A program made the position numbers and the translations under genes. The notes below the pieces were generated by a model. The model saw nothing but the letters and a program-made list of their open reading frames with translations, was not told the DNA's origin and did no database searches. Source: Nymphaea colorata (Eukaryota; Streptophyta; Magnoliopsida; Nymphaeales; Nymphaeaceae). Taken from it: 64,000 bases of DNA. The stretch spans positions 5,588,972 to 5,652,971 of the forward strand of contig NC_045146.1 in assembly GCF_008831285.2 (NCBI RefSeq), given 5' to 3'. Positions 26,370 through 40,200 of this stretch are shown here, one piece after another; position 1 is the stretch's first letter; every line of letters starts with the position of its first letter.

Positions 26370-29300
26370 TCAAGGTTCATATCGTATGGGTCTTTCCCAT
26401 ATATTTTCACCTGTGTTGGGAAACGAGTCGCATGAGCTTGTAGATGGTCCATACCCACTACTAGAGTGTCTGGTATAAGATACACTAGTTTGAGTTGTGG
26501 TTCTGCTGTGCGGATTACTTGCTCTTCGAGCACTGCTTAGAGGAGATTTCTTCATGGTGCTACTCAAACTCGGAGCCTGCACCGGGATTCGTCCTTCGAG
26601 CATGTCAACGACGGAAGACATTGCAGGCCTTTGTGAGGGAATCGAGCTGGTGCACAGAAGAGCAATTTCGATCATTCTCTGCACCTCTCCAGAAGAAAAA
26701 CTTGAGCCTAAACTGGGGTCCACCATATCCAAAAGGCTACCATTTTGTTTGAATGTCAAAGCCTGCAGAGTCAACAATATTAAAGATATCAATCAGAGAT
26801 AGTGTTTTGCCATTGTTTTGCATACGCCGATACCAAAAATGAGGAAATATTATGGGTCATAGTCATAAATATCGCTTTTGGTTTTAAACAGCGACGTTTT
26901 ATCCGGTATAAATAATATGACAAACTTGGAAAGATGGGAAAAAACAGGGTAAATTAAAAAAAAATCCTAAAATTAGAAAAACATAAAATAAATGAAATAA
27001 TAATAAGTCAACATCAAAAAATAAGTAGATAAGCAACAAACAAAAATTAGAAAATTGAAACAAGCATTATAACACTAAAAAATGTGATAAAAAGCCTAAA
27101 ATGAAAAAAAAGGGGAAAAACATGAAAAAAGTACGTTTTTTCGTTTTGGCATTTTTTAAAAGAAAACAGCATTTTTTACCTTTTCTGGCTGACTCATTTT
27201 TCACGTTTTTAATGCATTATTCCAAAAAAAAAACATACCTTTTCTATGAGTACGTTCTAGATTAACATGAAGCAAAATGACATGCCCATAATGGATCCGT
27301 GAATACTTTTTCTTTAATTAGTTGATGAAGGATACTAACGAGTTTTCGGAATGTGGGGAGCCTTGTAGTTAATCCAGGACGGCACGTGCCACTTGTCCCT
27401 CCATACCACTATATATTGTAAGGACTTAATATTCTTTCGCTAAAAAACTTACAAAAATCTTAAGAACCTAACCTGCCCAGATTATATACCTTCAACACCA
27501 TTCAGCATAAAAAAAAAGAAGAAAAAGCTAAAAAGAACACGAAGAAGGTGATTGGAAGTGAAGGCTTTGAGGGAAAAAAAGAAACACTCATTCTCTATGA
27601 AAGAAACCGACCAATTATTTCCTAAGCTAAGAACCAAAAATAACAATAGTAATAATTTTTGTTAGGACTACCTGAGTACCATAAAATAGGAATTTAGGCT
27701 GTGGCCTAATGATTAGGTGGGCACTTAAAAGCATATTGCTAGGTGATTTAGATACAATCAAGGACAAGGCAGGACCAGGACCTTTCTTTGGGAGTCTCAC
27801 AGTCTAGGACTGACTACAAATAAGCGCCAGCCTACAGCTCGAAATAAAATACTATATATATATATATATATATTCCCGGGCCAGCTCGATAGGTTATCAG
27901 GCCGGCTTGGGCCGGTTTTTTTGAGCCCAAACCCATGCCCAATAGGACCGCATCAGGTAACCGGGCCAATGCTCAGCCCTGACTACAAAGCTTCCAAAAA
28001 AAATACTACTTCGTAGCGTCTATGAAATGCAACAAATTAGTGTCCTAGTTCATAGATGTGAAAACCCAAGCAGTAGTGGAACAGGTTGACATATGATAGA
28101 CTGATATTACAAGCACTTTATGTGGCATAGGTGGTAATTGAAATATATATTTTCTAGGCATACACAAATATTCATGTCAATAAAAAGTGCCCAAGAGTTT
28201 CACACCATTAGATACTAAGTTTTAGTCATCTAAAAAGAAACGTTCCAAACCGACCTTTTGGTTCTCATAAAGGCCAACCGATATAATGCTAAATTTTTCG
28301 ATAAGGTTATTCCCTCTCCTTCATACACATACAGTTGTGACTGTAGTCATGCACATCTGACTATGTTTCCAAGAGTTAAACACTAACTGTAATGATATGC
28401 TCAACCAAAATGTGTTGCTTTGTGGTCCTAATTAACTCGCCTAATAGCTAGATCTGCTACTAAAAAATTAGCGCAAAAAGTTAGTAGTCGAGTTTAAAAA
28501 CCCTTCTAAGAGAGGATGAGACCCTGAATGCGGTGCTCAACCATATACAAGGGCGGAGCCAGGGGGACCATGGCCCCTCCCCTCTCACGTTTTTAAAAAC
28601 AGCCTTTACACATTAAAATTTTCAAAAATGTTAATTTGGCTCCTGTAAAGTATTAAAATAGGACTTGGCTTCAATGAAAAATTACCAAAAATTCTATTCA
28701 GTGTGTCGCATGACCAAGACCAAGTATTACCTTTTGTTCCGTACTCCGGGCCCCGACCCCACCCCACCCCCAAGGATGAAATCCTACCTCTGCCCGACCA
28801 TCTCCACCTTGAGACGTTAATTAAGAAAAGTGTGCGACCTTTTGGCTCAAAGAAAACATCTATCTGTTTGAATAAACATTAAAATATGCCCAAATTTTGG
28901 TGAAATTTTGTAAATAAATAATTGTCCAGTAATGAGATCGAAAAAGCTAAATTGTTCACTGTTCATTCTGCATTACTAGAAGATTAAAGCTGACAAAAAA
29001 CAGCGAACGCCAGAAATTTCTTTATGGGGGTATTGTGTTGTTCTAACTCAAAATAAACATGTCAAGGTTATATTGATGGATCTGCGACTGTGATCAACAA
29101 TGGATGATGTGTCAGTACTAATTAGGTTAGCTTTTATTCTCACAAGAAATTTAGATGCATCTTTTTAGCAAACTTTCCCTAATTAACAAATAGATGTATG
29201 TTTATGTGCTTATAAAAATATTAGTAACTTATAATCATTTTTCACCAAAAAAAAAATTATATTATATATATCGTGTCAGCAAGGTTCCAAAAACATACCC

Positions 29301-31231
29301 AGTCCGGCAGATCAATAAAATCCAACATCCTCATGGCATGTGCACTGTTTTGACCACTCACAATTTCCAAGGCTACCACCCCAAAGCTGTACACATCCGC
29401 TTTATCTGTTAAATATCCTCGTGTCGCATACTCTGGCGCCATGTATCCCCTGTCAATCATCATTTGTAAATCAATTTTAGCAAAAAGGACGCTCATACGA
29501 TTTTAGGACATTTGGGGAGAGAAGAGAGAGAGAGAGAGACTCACACAGTCCCAGCTATCCGAGTGCTGATATGTGTATCATCTCCTTCATCGAGCCTCGC
29601 TAAACCAAAGTCGGAAATTTTAGGATTAAGGTCCTTATCAAGAAGGATATTTGTAGCTTTGATATCTCTGTGAACAATCTTCAGCCGAGACTCTTCATGA
29701 AGGTACGCTAGGCCTCTTGCGATTCCAATGCAAATCTTGTGTCTTGCTAGCCAGTCTAAGTTCAATCGGTGTTCAAGCGGTCCTACAATCACAGCATTCT
29801 TGACTTTGAGAATGCTGACTACAGTATATAACATCATAGAGTTTTTTTTTTCCATACACCAAAGTCACTAATCGTACCTATCTGCTATAACCTGGAGCAC
29901 TAATGCTACAATTATCCTTTTAGTTCAACACCGCTGTATGCCGGATATTGTCAAATGGTTAAAATTTAAAAATTAACCGTTTAAAAAAGTCATGAAATTG
30001 ATATTAGTCATGGTTTATGATGCGGCAACAATTTACCGTCTTCTTAGCAACAAAATTTTAAATTTTAGCAATCAGACAACTACCCAACACATGGAAGATA
30101 TATATATATATATATATAAAAGACTGAAAAAATTTACTTGTCAGTTTTCTTCAGAGATTAAAAATGTGAAACTTTACATGTATTACCTTATGATTGGATG
30201 ATTGAATCAATTATAGTTAATGCAACTAGATTTCACATTTACTTAACATACACATTCTAGGAACTTATTTAATGTACATATTCCACGAACCACATATTGA
30301 TCTTTGCCAGGTTCAAACAGACCTATACCAGATTATGTGAAAAGATGAACACCACATATATATCAAACCTGGCTTGAAAGTTAAGCTGGCCCCTAGCGAA
30401 GTGGTGTAGAGTTTTTATGAGCTACCTGGAACTGCATATCGCATGGTAAAACAAATTAACTTACCAAAGAGGGCATGTGCAAGGGAATTGTTTTCCATGT
30501 ACTCGTATATTAGCATCAACTGGTTGCCTTCAATACAACAACCAAACAACTTCACAAGATTTGGATGCTCCAAAGCAGATATCATGCCTATCTCATTCAA
30601 GAATTCTCGATTCCCTTGTCTTGATCTTGATGAAAGCTGCTTAACGGCAATCAGAGTACCATCTCCCAAAGTTCCCTTTTCAGCAGATGATGAAAATGTA
30701 AGACAAAAATGAATATGTAGGACACTCTAACAGCAGACACAAACTTTCCAATTCCCCAGTTCTCCATAACTCGAACAACTTACAAACGAGAAGATTGGGT
30801 TAATTAGGAAGAAAGCAAAAAAAATGTAATGGAGTAGTACAGAACGATAAATTGCTTTCCTTTCCCATTTTGCTTCTATAGTTCAAAGTATAATTGATGT
30901 CCTTAATTCGTTAATTTTCTGAAACGGGGAAAAAAAATATGAAAGCTTACTAAGAAAGATTTGTAGATCCGATACTCTGAAAGTTTGGATGACATTTTTA
31001 CGAACCTTACATGACAAGACGGATGTAAGACATTTAACAATAATAATTGTGTAACACAAAGTTCAAAGAGAAAGGAGGGAAATGGACATTGTGGTCTAGT
31101 CCAGAAACATACCTTGTAAACTGGCCCAAATCCACCTTCACCAATCTTGTTTTCATGATCAAAGTCCTTGGTGGCTTTTTTTATCTGTTTAAGACTGAAA
31201 CAATGAGTTTGCGGCCGTAGATCCTGAAGTC
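26370..31231 (-). CDS. Receptor kinase exons 20-24: Ser/Thr kinase domain and tail
   Basis: Exon 20 encodes [14 protein letters not shown] and the glycine loop [10 protein letters not shown] (about 666-675). Exon 21 carries the ATP-binding lysine in LIAVKQL (about K687), the [18 protein letters not shown] helix and the [16 protein letters not shown] hinge. Exon 22 carries [14 protein letters not shown] (HRD about 783-785) and SDFGLARL (DFG about 803-805). Exon 23 has [20 protein letters not shown] and ALEIVSG. Exon 24 has [13 protein letters not shown] and a Ser/Thr-rich tail ending before TGA at 26370-26372. All catalytic residues of an active RD kinase are present. The stretch after EIVSG in exon 23 differs from the usual family sequence although its length is the same. 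The stop codon lies about 320 bp from the end of the Harbinger element at 26047. Confidence 0.93.
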
Positions 31232-34200
31232 CTACACATTAAAAAAAAAAAAATAGTTAATGAAATTGACATCAATCATCCCAGCCAATGTCATCGGAAT
31301 CAGCCGCACATCAGTCTCTACAGGCGATAACTGGATCGAGTTGTATGCACAGGAAAAAGGAAGGGAACAGTTGGCGTTTTTTGGGAGACTATGTACTAAC
31401 TAATTTTTAAGCTACATGCCAGTATCATCTTCCAATATGACATTAGACATTTACAACATAGGTCCCAAACGTTAGAACATCCTAATGTTTGATGGGTAGT
31501 AATAAATCAACAATTATACCACTCAATATATCGATAGAGTGCATGTGCAACGGTTAGACAAGCTCTAACTTCTTGTCAAAATCAGACAATCAAAATTCCT
31601 TGTTGGAAAGGTAAGATCAAAGAAGAGATGATCTCCTTCAACTTGTCAAAATCAGAAGTAGACTCAATGCACACCAGGTCTCAAAATTGAAACCGGGTAA
31701 ATCAATAAATCAGACCAGCAAAACTTGCGACCTCTAAAGTGCTGAACAAGACGAACTCTATACTTCTTTTCAAATTGAGAAGGGATGCCTATCGCCTTAC
31801 TTTCAAGTTCCTTTGCTACCAATAGCAGAAAGAGAGCCAGAACATCAACTTACACCTAGACTCCTATTTCATTACTAGCAACCTGCTTGGGGGAGACCCA
31901 TGTTGTCAATATCATTCTGCGCAACTAATAGAACAAACTGGCATATTCGTGTGACCTGAAGGGAGAGTTTGGCAGAGGAACATTAACACAATATTCCCTG
32001 AACCTGCGCCGAAGATTGGGGTATCCATGCATCTGCCCTAATCCTTGGAACAGATTCACAGAACCCTTAGTATTCCTATTGCTACATGCCCCCCATGGTT
32101 CACGTCAGATATTTAGTCAATAGTACAACGTATAAGGCACAAGTGCTTTATTCTCTATGTATTGGTCATGGTGCTCTTTTTTGTGCCAGTACGGGGCACA
32201 AGATACTGTGTGTGAAGCTGAAAGAAATCAAAATGGAGTATATAGCTATGCAATCAAGTGCAACAGATATGAAAAAAAGGTGGGAGTCGAGGTATTTTAG
32301 GGATTTTCCAAAAAGAAATATCTTTTTTGGACTTTTAGCTGTTTCACTGCCTTTTTTTGGTCCTTGTAGGAGGCTCCCTCCTTTTTACTGGCCAGGGGTA
32401 TTGTGGTCATTTTTTGTGAACAGGGGATTAAACAAAACCAGCTTCATATAGCTACACCCTAAGCTGCTATCAACTTGTAGCATCGTATGAAATTCTTGTA
32501 GGAAAGTAGCAAGTAATCTCCTCGAATCACTTAAAGCCCTTAGATTTCTTCACAGCTGGGAGCCTGGGACGTCAAAGGTAGAGCCACATTATGTAAGCTA
32601 AAGAACACCAATAAACCTTAGATGCTAAGTCACATGGGTACTTCAGTAAGGTCCATGTACCCGTGTCGCCGTACCCATACCCAAAATGGGTACTTGGACA
32701 CACTTTGGTACCTATAGATCCAAACTGCTTAATTTTACTTTGATTTAATTTTCTCCACCATATTTTTTATTCTATTCTTTGGATGTGAAAATTTGATTGA
32801 TGTTCATATTTGACTAGGGGGCCGCTCAATTGTCTATGTGTTTAAAGTTTTTTATAGGTTTTTTAAACACACTGCTGCAAGAGCCGTTCATATATATTTT
32901 CTATGTTATTTATTTGTTTATGTTGATGTATATTCTTTATTTTGATACATATTTTCTAAGTATTTCTTATTGTTTAGCCGTACCCCCGCACCCAAGTTTT
33001 TTTAAAATGGTCAGTACCCATACCAGCACCGATACCCGTGCCGGCACCCGTACCCGTACCTATGTGACATAGCTTAGATGCCTATTAAGAAGGGTTAGAA
33101 GTTGAGAGGTGCATTTCAAGGGGCATGCAATTTCGTCATTCAAATGGTACCCAAGAAGAAAAGCACATGAAAGCTGCCAAATGGGGCTCAAAGTTGGACA
33201 GCAAAGATTTTTCTTTATTCTTGATCTGTCAGTCTCTTGATATGATTCACCGTCCGAGTTACTAACAGAGATGAAAGGTATGTAAGGCAGATGAGGTTCA
33301 TTCAAATGAGGCTACACCTTTAACCTGATCCTTTCCCTTGGGAAGCTTAATGTACATACGTTCACTTTTTACCTCAGGGCTTTTTTCCACCTTCCTATTT
33401 TTTCAAAACTTCACAAGTTTCTAGTTATGGACATTTTTTCCAAAGTTCTAATAAAAAACTTTCTTAATATCATGAGAGGCAAAGAAATATGGCCAAGAAC
33501 AATAACTATCACTATGCTTGTACCTTTATCCTGAGCTTCTCTGCATCCAAAGCAGCCCTTCTTCCAAAGAACAATTGTAGTTAGGAAGATGACTACGCAA
33601 ACAAAAGTAACAATGATAGCAATCATTGTGACGGGGGTCTTCCTCTCATCAGTATTGGGTTCAACATCTGCAGAACAAAAGAATATCAGATTATAAATTA
33701 GTCACTTTTTTATCATATTGGCTGTTTAGCTCAAAGAAATTGGTTTCATCAAGTCTGTTGAATGTGGTAAATGAAAATGCTCCACTAATGAAAAGAAAAT
33801 CATGAACCATTTTATTGTGCTTTCCCAGATACAAGTAAGGTTCTGCTAAGGCTGTCCAAGAAAAGCCCCTTCCATCCACTGGTCTACGGGATTGGCTTCA
33901 AGTATTTAAGTTGAAAGAAGCAAAGAACTCGACCAATAAAGTGCATCTCTTGACACACACCCATACGCCTACTTAATCCAAACATTCCAATGGAAGGTCC
34001 AATGGAGAAATAACAATACGAAATTTAAGTCCCACTGAAACCATCCTTAAGACGGTAACCAGTATCACCTACCTGGTTTTTTTCTAGAGAGAGAGAGGAG
34101 AGAAAGATAAAGAGAGAGAGAGACTTATTTCTTGCTTGTGCATGACGTTCCTAACTCATGGAGAGACCACATTTATGATTTAACACTTAAACAGCAGCAG

Positions 34201-37200
34201 ACAGACAACATCAAGTGTCCAGTTTTTTAAGATATTCCTATTTTGTGCTTGGTTTGAGGAGTGTTAAGGCAACACAACTCAGAAGACAAAACACAGGAAC
34301 TAGACCATTAGATTGTGTGTGCTTACTTCTTGCACACAAAAAGTTTCTCCTTCAAGAATGTGTACATCTGTAAATAAAACAGTGCAAGAGTGCAGCTCAA
34401 AGTAAACTTACATGGTGTCACTGAAATTGCTGAAACAAGAGGCCCATATACTCCCCTGGTTGGAACATTTAATGTCCCTTTTCCTGCCCAATAAAAGCTT
34501 ATCTCTAAAGTGTGTTCTGTCACACTTGCTGTGAAAGTTTTAACTATTTCCCTGCCCGGCCCACCAGCTTCTTTTGCAATATTGAAATTTTGTAGTACTC
34601 TTTGATTCTGCATTGAAGCAGTTGACAGAAAACCAAAATCAGAAAAGGTACACACTAATGTGGTCAGCTAGCTAGCTGATCATCACCTGGATAGATACAT
34701 CAAATATCCGCTCGCCAAGACTGCGGAAGGTTCGGTCATCAGTGAACATTATTTCAGCAAAGTGAAGGAGAACAGTATATTTTCCACTCTGTAAGCACAG
34801 GACATAATATGTCATTGCCATCGGTGTGGTACGTGCTGACATGTACAATGTGGGATTACTGATTGACAGCATGCTTGTGTTTTGGACTATGTAAGGGAGA
34901 CTAGGAACATCCATGAAAGTTCCAGTACTGATTAAAGCCCAGTTGCCTTTTGCACTAAGGTGGTACACAGACCTTCCCAACTGTGTCGAATCTTCTTCAT
35001 ATTTGTTGCCAATAACAGCACCTCCACAATTGATGAACAAAGAAGTATCTGTGAACAACATATGTATAAATTAGACCAGTTGCTGCTATACAGTACCAAC
35101 TTGTTCTGTTTCTGTCCATTGGTTGGTTTACTTACAGTTTGCTACACCAGGACAAGGATAATTCTTTCTATAACATGCAGGTATTCTGTTTAAGTAAAGG
35201 GGTAAAAGTCACTTGCCAAGCTTTACGCCAGAATACACATAAAAGTAACCATAATTGGTTTAAATCTTTATATTTTGAACTGATTGAATGAAATAAAATA
35301 GCTTACGAGTTATCTGTGGAAACAAAGCTGGAAACGAGATCCCTGAAGGAATGAGAAGACACTTTTAGTCACAGAGCACACAGAACAACTAGATGTTGCT
35401 TAAACATAAGTAATGTGATATTAACAAAGAATATCCTTACACAGTCCCTTGTGGACAAGATTTTGAAGCAATCGATCCTATGAAGCCATTCCCAGATAAA
35501 TCCCTGCAGTTCCTTCTTCTCAAATTCTGGTTTGCCATATAATGTAGAATGCCAGCGAATCATGTGCATGTGATACAAGATGTGCTTATGTTAAGGTGGC
35601 TGCAATGTGGTAAGTAGAAGTATTGACAGAAGAATTTAGTTTTGTTTCAAAAGCTTAAAAATGTTTCAGTTAATAACTGTCCTTGTCTGCTTTTCTTGAA
35701 GGTCTATGAAAGCGTCTCAAAAGTGTAGGAAGGGCCATTAACCATCATTTCTTTTACTTCCAACTACGTTTATTTGGCAAGGAACTGCAGTTTAATAACA
35801 ATAAAGGAGGAAATAGCAATATCAAAAAATTGAATGAGGAACTGATTTCAGTTAAGAAGTTGGGGAGCTTTACCAGTCGTTTGTGCTACTATAGATCCAG
35901 TCTGGTACTTCTCCAGTTAGATGGTTGTTGCGAAGAAACCTATGGAAGTATCATTGGTCACTCAGAGAGAAAGTAGGAAAATACCAAGTAGCAAAACAAA
36001 GGCATTAAAGAAATTTAATGTTCTTCTTTATAAATTGATTAACTTACATTACTTTCAGGGTTTCATTAATAGGCAAAGATGTCGGGATACGGCCTGTTAA
36101 GCTGTTGAAAGAGAGATCACTGGAGAAATAAAATGGTGAAATCAATCTTGATCATTTAGCTAGATTACAGCATTAACCAATGCTCAATATAAAAGTGTCA
36201 TATTTTAATTTTCAGAATAATCCCCTATAACCTATAGGCAGCATTTTAAACTGTTAAATTACTATAGCAATTTAATTGTGACTCTGGTTCATGCAACATG
36301 TTTTGTTCTCTCCTTACAACATTTTTATAGTTCGAATAAGAATTCAAAGCAAGAACAAGTTTATCAAAAAAATCTATGAAGCAAGAGATATAGTATGAAT
36401 GTGCATATCTGTATGAAAACTATTTTCCCAAGATACTCACAGCTCTCTCAGGTTTTTCAAGCTCCAGATGTATGATGGAATTTCACCTGAAAGTTCGCAA
36501 TTTCTCAATATCCTGCAGAATTATGTCACTAATTAAGCGATTAATGTAAGTTAGACATCAAATTTGGTAATACATAGGGCGAAGGAATAGACAAACATAC
36601 AATTTCTCCAAATTTTTCATGGTATCAAGAGGTGGGAAATGCCAACTAACACCATTTAGATCCGAAATTCTCCTGCAAATTACAATAAAAGCTTAGCATA
36701 TTAATGTTGTTCTTACCGGCAAGATGAAATTTAGTTACAATTTTGGACTACGGGACCTGATTGGACATGGCTTTGGGTTTTCTCAGGCTTGGCAAACCTT
36801 ATAGCGTGGACCTCTAATGAAAGGCACTCCTGCAAGCCTCAAGGGTCACCTGAGGACCTGGATCTTCAAATAATCCATCTTCATCACTTCACTACAAGTC
36901 TGTTAATGAGTTTTTGACTTTTTTTAATGTCAGATAAATTCATTATATATGGTTCATTTTGTCTTCAGATGAATCGATCCCCAGATTTTAATTTTATAAT
37001 TCAGAAAAAAATCACATTTCTTTTGGTGCACTGCAAGACAGCCATATGCAATGGCCTAGTACCGTGACTTTCAAAATTCACATAGATCACCGCCATCACA
37101 ATTCATCCTTATGGTCAAATTTAATTAAAAAAAAATTGCCTACAGATCTTGAAACCGAATAAATTAGCCATATTTGGATCTGGTTCATCTCCTGGGGCCT

Positions 37201-40200
37201 AGATCCTCTATTTTCATCTCCCTTGCACAACTTGTACTTATGGGTCATTCTAACGAATTTTCATCTTACAAATACATTTTCTTCTCAAATAGAAACAGAA
37301 GTAGTATTTCATAGACAAGGATAGGAGGTTGCACTCATAGCCAAAAATTCGTTCTCGGGTTTTTATTGGCGTTTTCTCTGGTATTTTTTGGCAAAGTTAT
37401 TTTTTTCAGGAACATCTCAGGAAAATCTTGGGGTTTAAAAAGTATATATAAAAAAAATCAAGATATTAGGTAAAGTTACAATAAGTGAGAAACTACTCAA
37501 AACCATAATCTCTAGTTAAAATCATAAAAATGATAAAGTAATTGTTAAGATGTGTTTATATTCAGTTTTAGGTTTAAGAGGGTACTTTTGTAATAACTTT
37601 TCCTTTAGATGTTTCTCTTGTAACTTCTCTCTCTCCTCTAGTCTATATAAAGAGGAGTTAGGGCAGATTTCGAGGTTAATCAAAGATTATTCTTTCTAAT
37701 CTTATCATGGTATCAGAGCAGCAGCCGTCTCCTCCTCCTTGGCGCGCCGATTGAGCGGCGCCGCCCGCCGCCTGACCGCGCCCATCGCTGCGCTTCCTCC
37801 ACCCGCTCGTGTCCACCCATCTCCGCCCGTCGCTGACCTCTCCACCTGACGCCTCTGCCAGTCTCTGTCCTGACCTCTCCGCCCGACGCCTCCGCCCGTT
37901 GCTGTCTTCTCCGCCCGACGCCTCCGCCCGTTGCTGTCTTCTCCGCCCGACGCCTCCGTCCGCTGTTGCAGTCATCTTCGCCGCTGCCCGCCGTGGCTAT
38001 CACCTCCGCCCGCCGCCGCCGTCTGTCACTGTTGCTTCTCCGCTGCCGCTGCACGCTGCATCGCCCCTGCTGTCTCCACCATTCTCCTCTGCTCCGCCGC
38101 TGCCCTGCACGCTGATTTTCTTCTCAGCGTCTTCGCTGCATCGCCTCCTCTACTCCGCCGCTGTTCTGCACGCTGATTTTCCTCTCAGCGTCTTCGCTGT
38201 CGCCTCTGGTAATCTGTCTTCGTTCAGTTCTGTTGTTGCCTCTTCCAGCCGATCAGACTTATGGATTGCTGCCCGTGTTAACTGCTTCATGATCAGCATG
38301 TTGTCTTTCGATATGTGATTGTCTTCTTTTTTTGCCTGCACTTCCTATTCCGTGGCTCGGTTTCCTCCATTGTGTTGAGCGATGTCTGAAATTAGCAGTG
38401 GCGCTAATACCTCTTCCTTTGTGTCGTCGGGAGAGATGAAGAGTTCCCCATTTTCCAGCTTTATCACCAAAATGGATGGGGGTAATTACGAGATGTGGGC
38501 CATGCAAGTAAAAAGAACCTTGATCGCTCATGAGAAGGAACATCTTATATTGGAGCCCGAGCCCGTACAGAAGGTAGGAAAATATACTACTTGGTTTAAA
38601 GATAATTCGTTGGTTATGGTATGGATTGTTGGTACTCTTACTCAAGACATTGTCAATGAAGTCCTGCATAAGGAAAGTGCAAAGGATATGTGGGATTCCC
38701 TTGCAGCCACCTATTCACAAGCAAGGAATGAAACCAGAATTATGCAGCTTCATCATGATATTCATCAGATGCGCCAAGATGGTCGCCCTCTACATACTTA
38801 TTATTCTAGTCTCAAGTCCATGTTTGAGAGACTAAACAGCTACTTTCCTGCATGTAAGTGTGAGCAACAGAAGGCATACAGAGATATGCTTATGGTCGGA
38901 GTATTTCTGTCTGGATTAGACTCTGTTTATGAATCAGCAAAGAATCAGATGCTCACTAGTCCCTCGATTCCTCCTATTGATGAAGCTTATAGTAGGCTAA
39001 GCAGAATTCCAATCCCTTCATCGACTGTTCTTGATACCACTTCTGCTATGCTTGCTACTCGTGGCAGAGGTGGGTCCCTCTTTGCCAGAGGACGAGGATA
39101 CCGTGGCCGTGGCAATACCCCTTCGCGCCCAGTATGTCAGTTTTGTCATCGCATTGGTCACACTGTGGATAAGTGTTGGCAGAAACATGGTCGTCCAGCT
39201 GTTGCCAATCAGACTGTTTTTACTGATTCTCCAGAGCAGCCTAAGACTCAACATCCTGTTTCCTCCAGTGAGTTACGTGCAGATGATATTATCTCTCAGT
39301 TGAGACACTTGATTGGAGATAGACCTCAACAAGCTCCTGATCCGACCACCTCTACTATCACTACTGCTGCCAGTGCATCTTCATCTGGTATGTATTCTGA
39401 CACTACAGATTGGCTCATTGATTCGGGTGCATCGACACATCTCTGTGGAGACAAGGCACAGTTTACTTCTTATGTCCCTACTCCACCTGGTCGCTCGGTT
39501 ATTCTAGCAGATGGCAAATATTCTCCCGTTGTTGGACTTGGAGAGGTCCAACTTACTTCATCATTACCATTGCAACATGTTCTTCATGCACCAGAATTCC
39601 CACATAGCCTACTATCTATCAGTCAGATTACCAGAGATTTAAACTGTCGTGCGATATTTGACTCCTCTTCTCTTGTGTTTCAGGATATACTGACGGGCAG
39701 GGTGATTGGCAGTGGCCGTGAACAGGGAGGTCTTTACAGGCTAGTGCATCCCTTTCCCTTTGCTGGATCTACCTCTGCAGGGTCGTCCTCATCCTCGGCT
39801 TATACTTGGCATTTACGTTTTGGACATCTACCGTTTCAGAAACTGCTGCATGTTCTTCCTCAGCTGTCTCCCAAGTCTTCTTTTCAATGCGAGTCTTGTC
39901 AGTTGGGCAAACACCATAGGTCATCCTTTCCTCCGCGGCCCAGTCGAAGTAGCCATTCTGTGTTTGAGTTACTTCATTTTGATGTTTGGGGTCCGAGTCG
40001 TACACCTGCTCTTCAAGGTCATCGATATTATCTTGTTGCTGTCGATGACTATAGTCGTGTTAGTTGGGTTTTTCTTATGAAGCATAAATCTGAAGTGGGT
40101 CATGTAATCAAAAATTTTATCAATGAAATTCTGACTCAGTTTGATACTTGTGTCAAAATTGTGCGCTCTGACAATGCTCTTGAGTTCTGTGCTTCCTCTT

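Noticed and set aside
26495-26802. Plus-strand frames at 26495-26802
   Set aside because: They are antisense shadows of the last kinase exon.
36441-36512. Apparent 2-bp loss and frameshift in receptor kinase exon 11
   Set aside because: A careful recount of the minus strand gave 72 bp ending in the normal phase before a GTGAG donor; the shortfall was a reading slip.
37676-38341. Overlapping GC-rich frames on both strands before the copia gag-pol gene
   Set aside because: They are low-complexity Arg/Gly or Pro/Ser readings of the leader between primer site and gag; none matches a domain.
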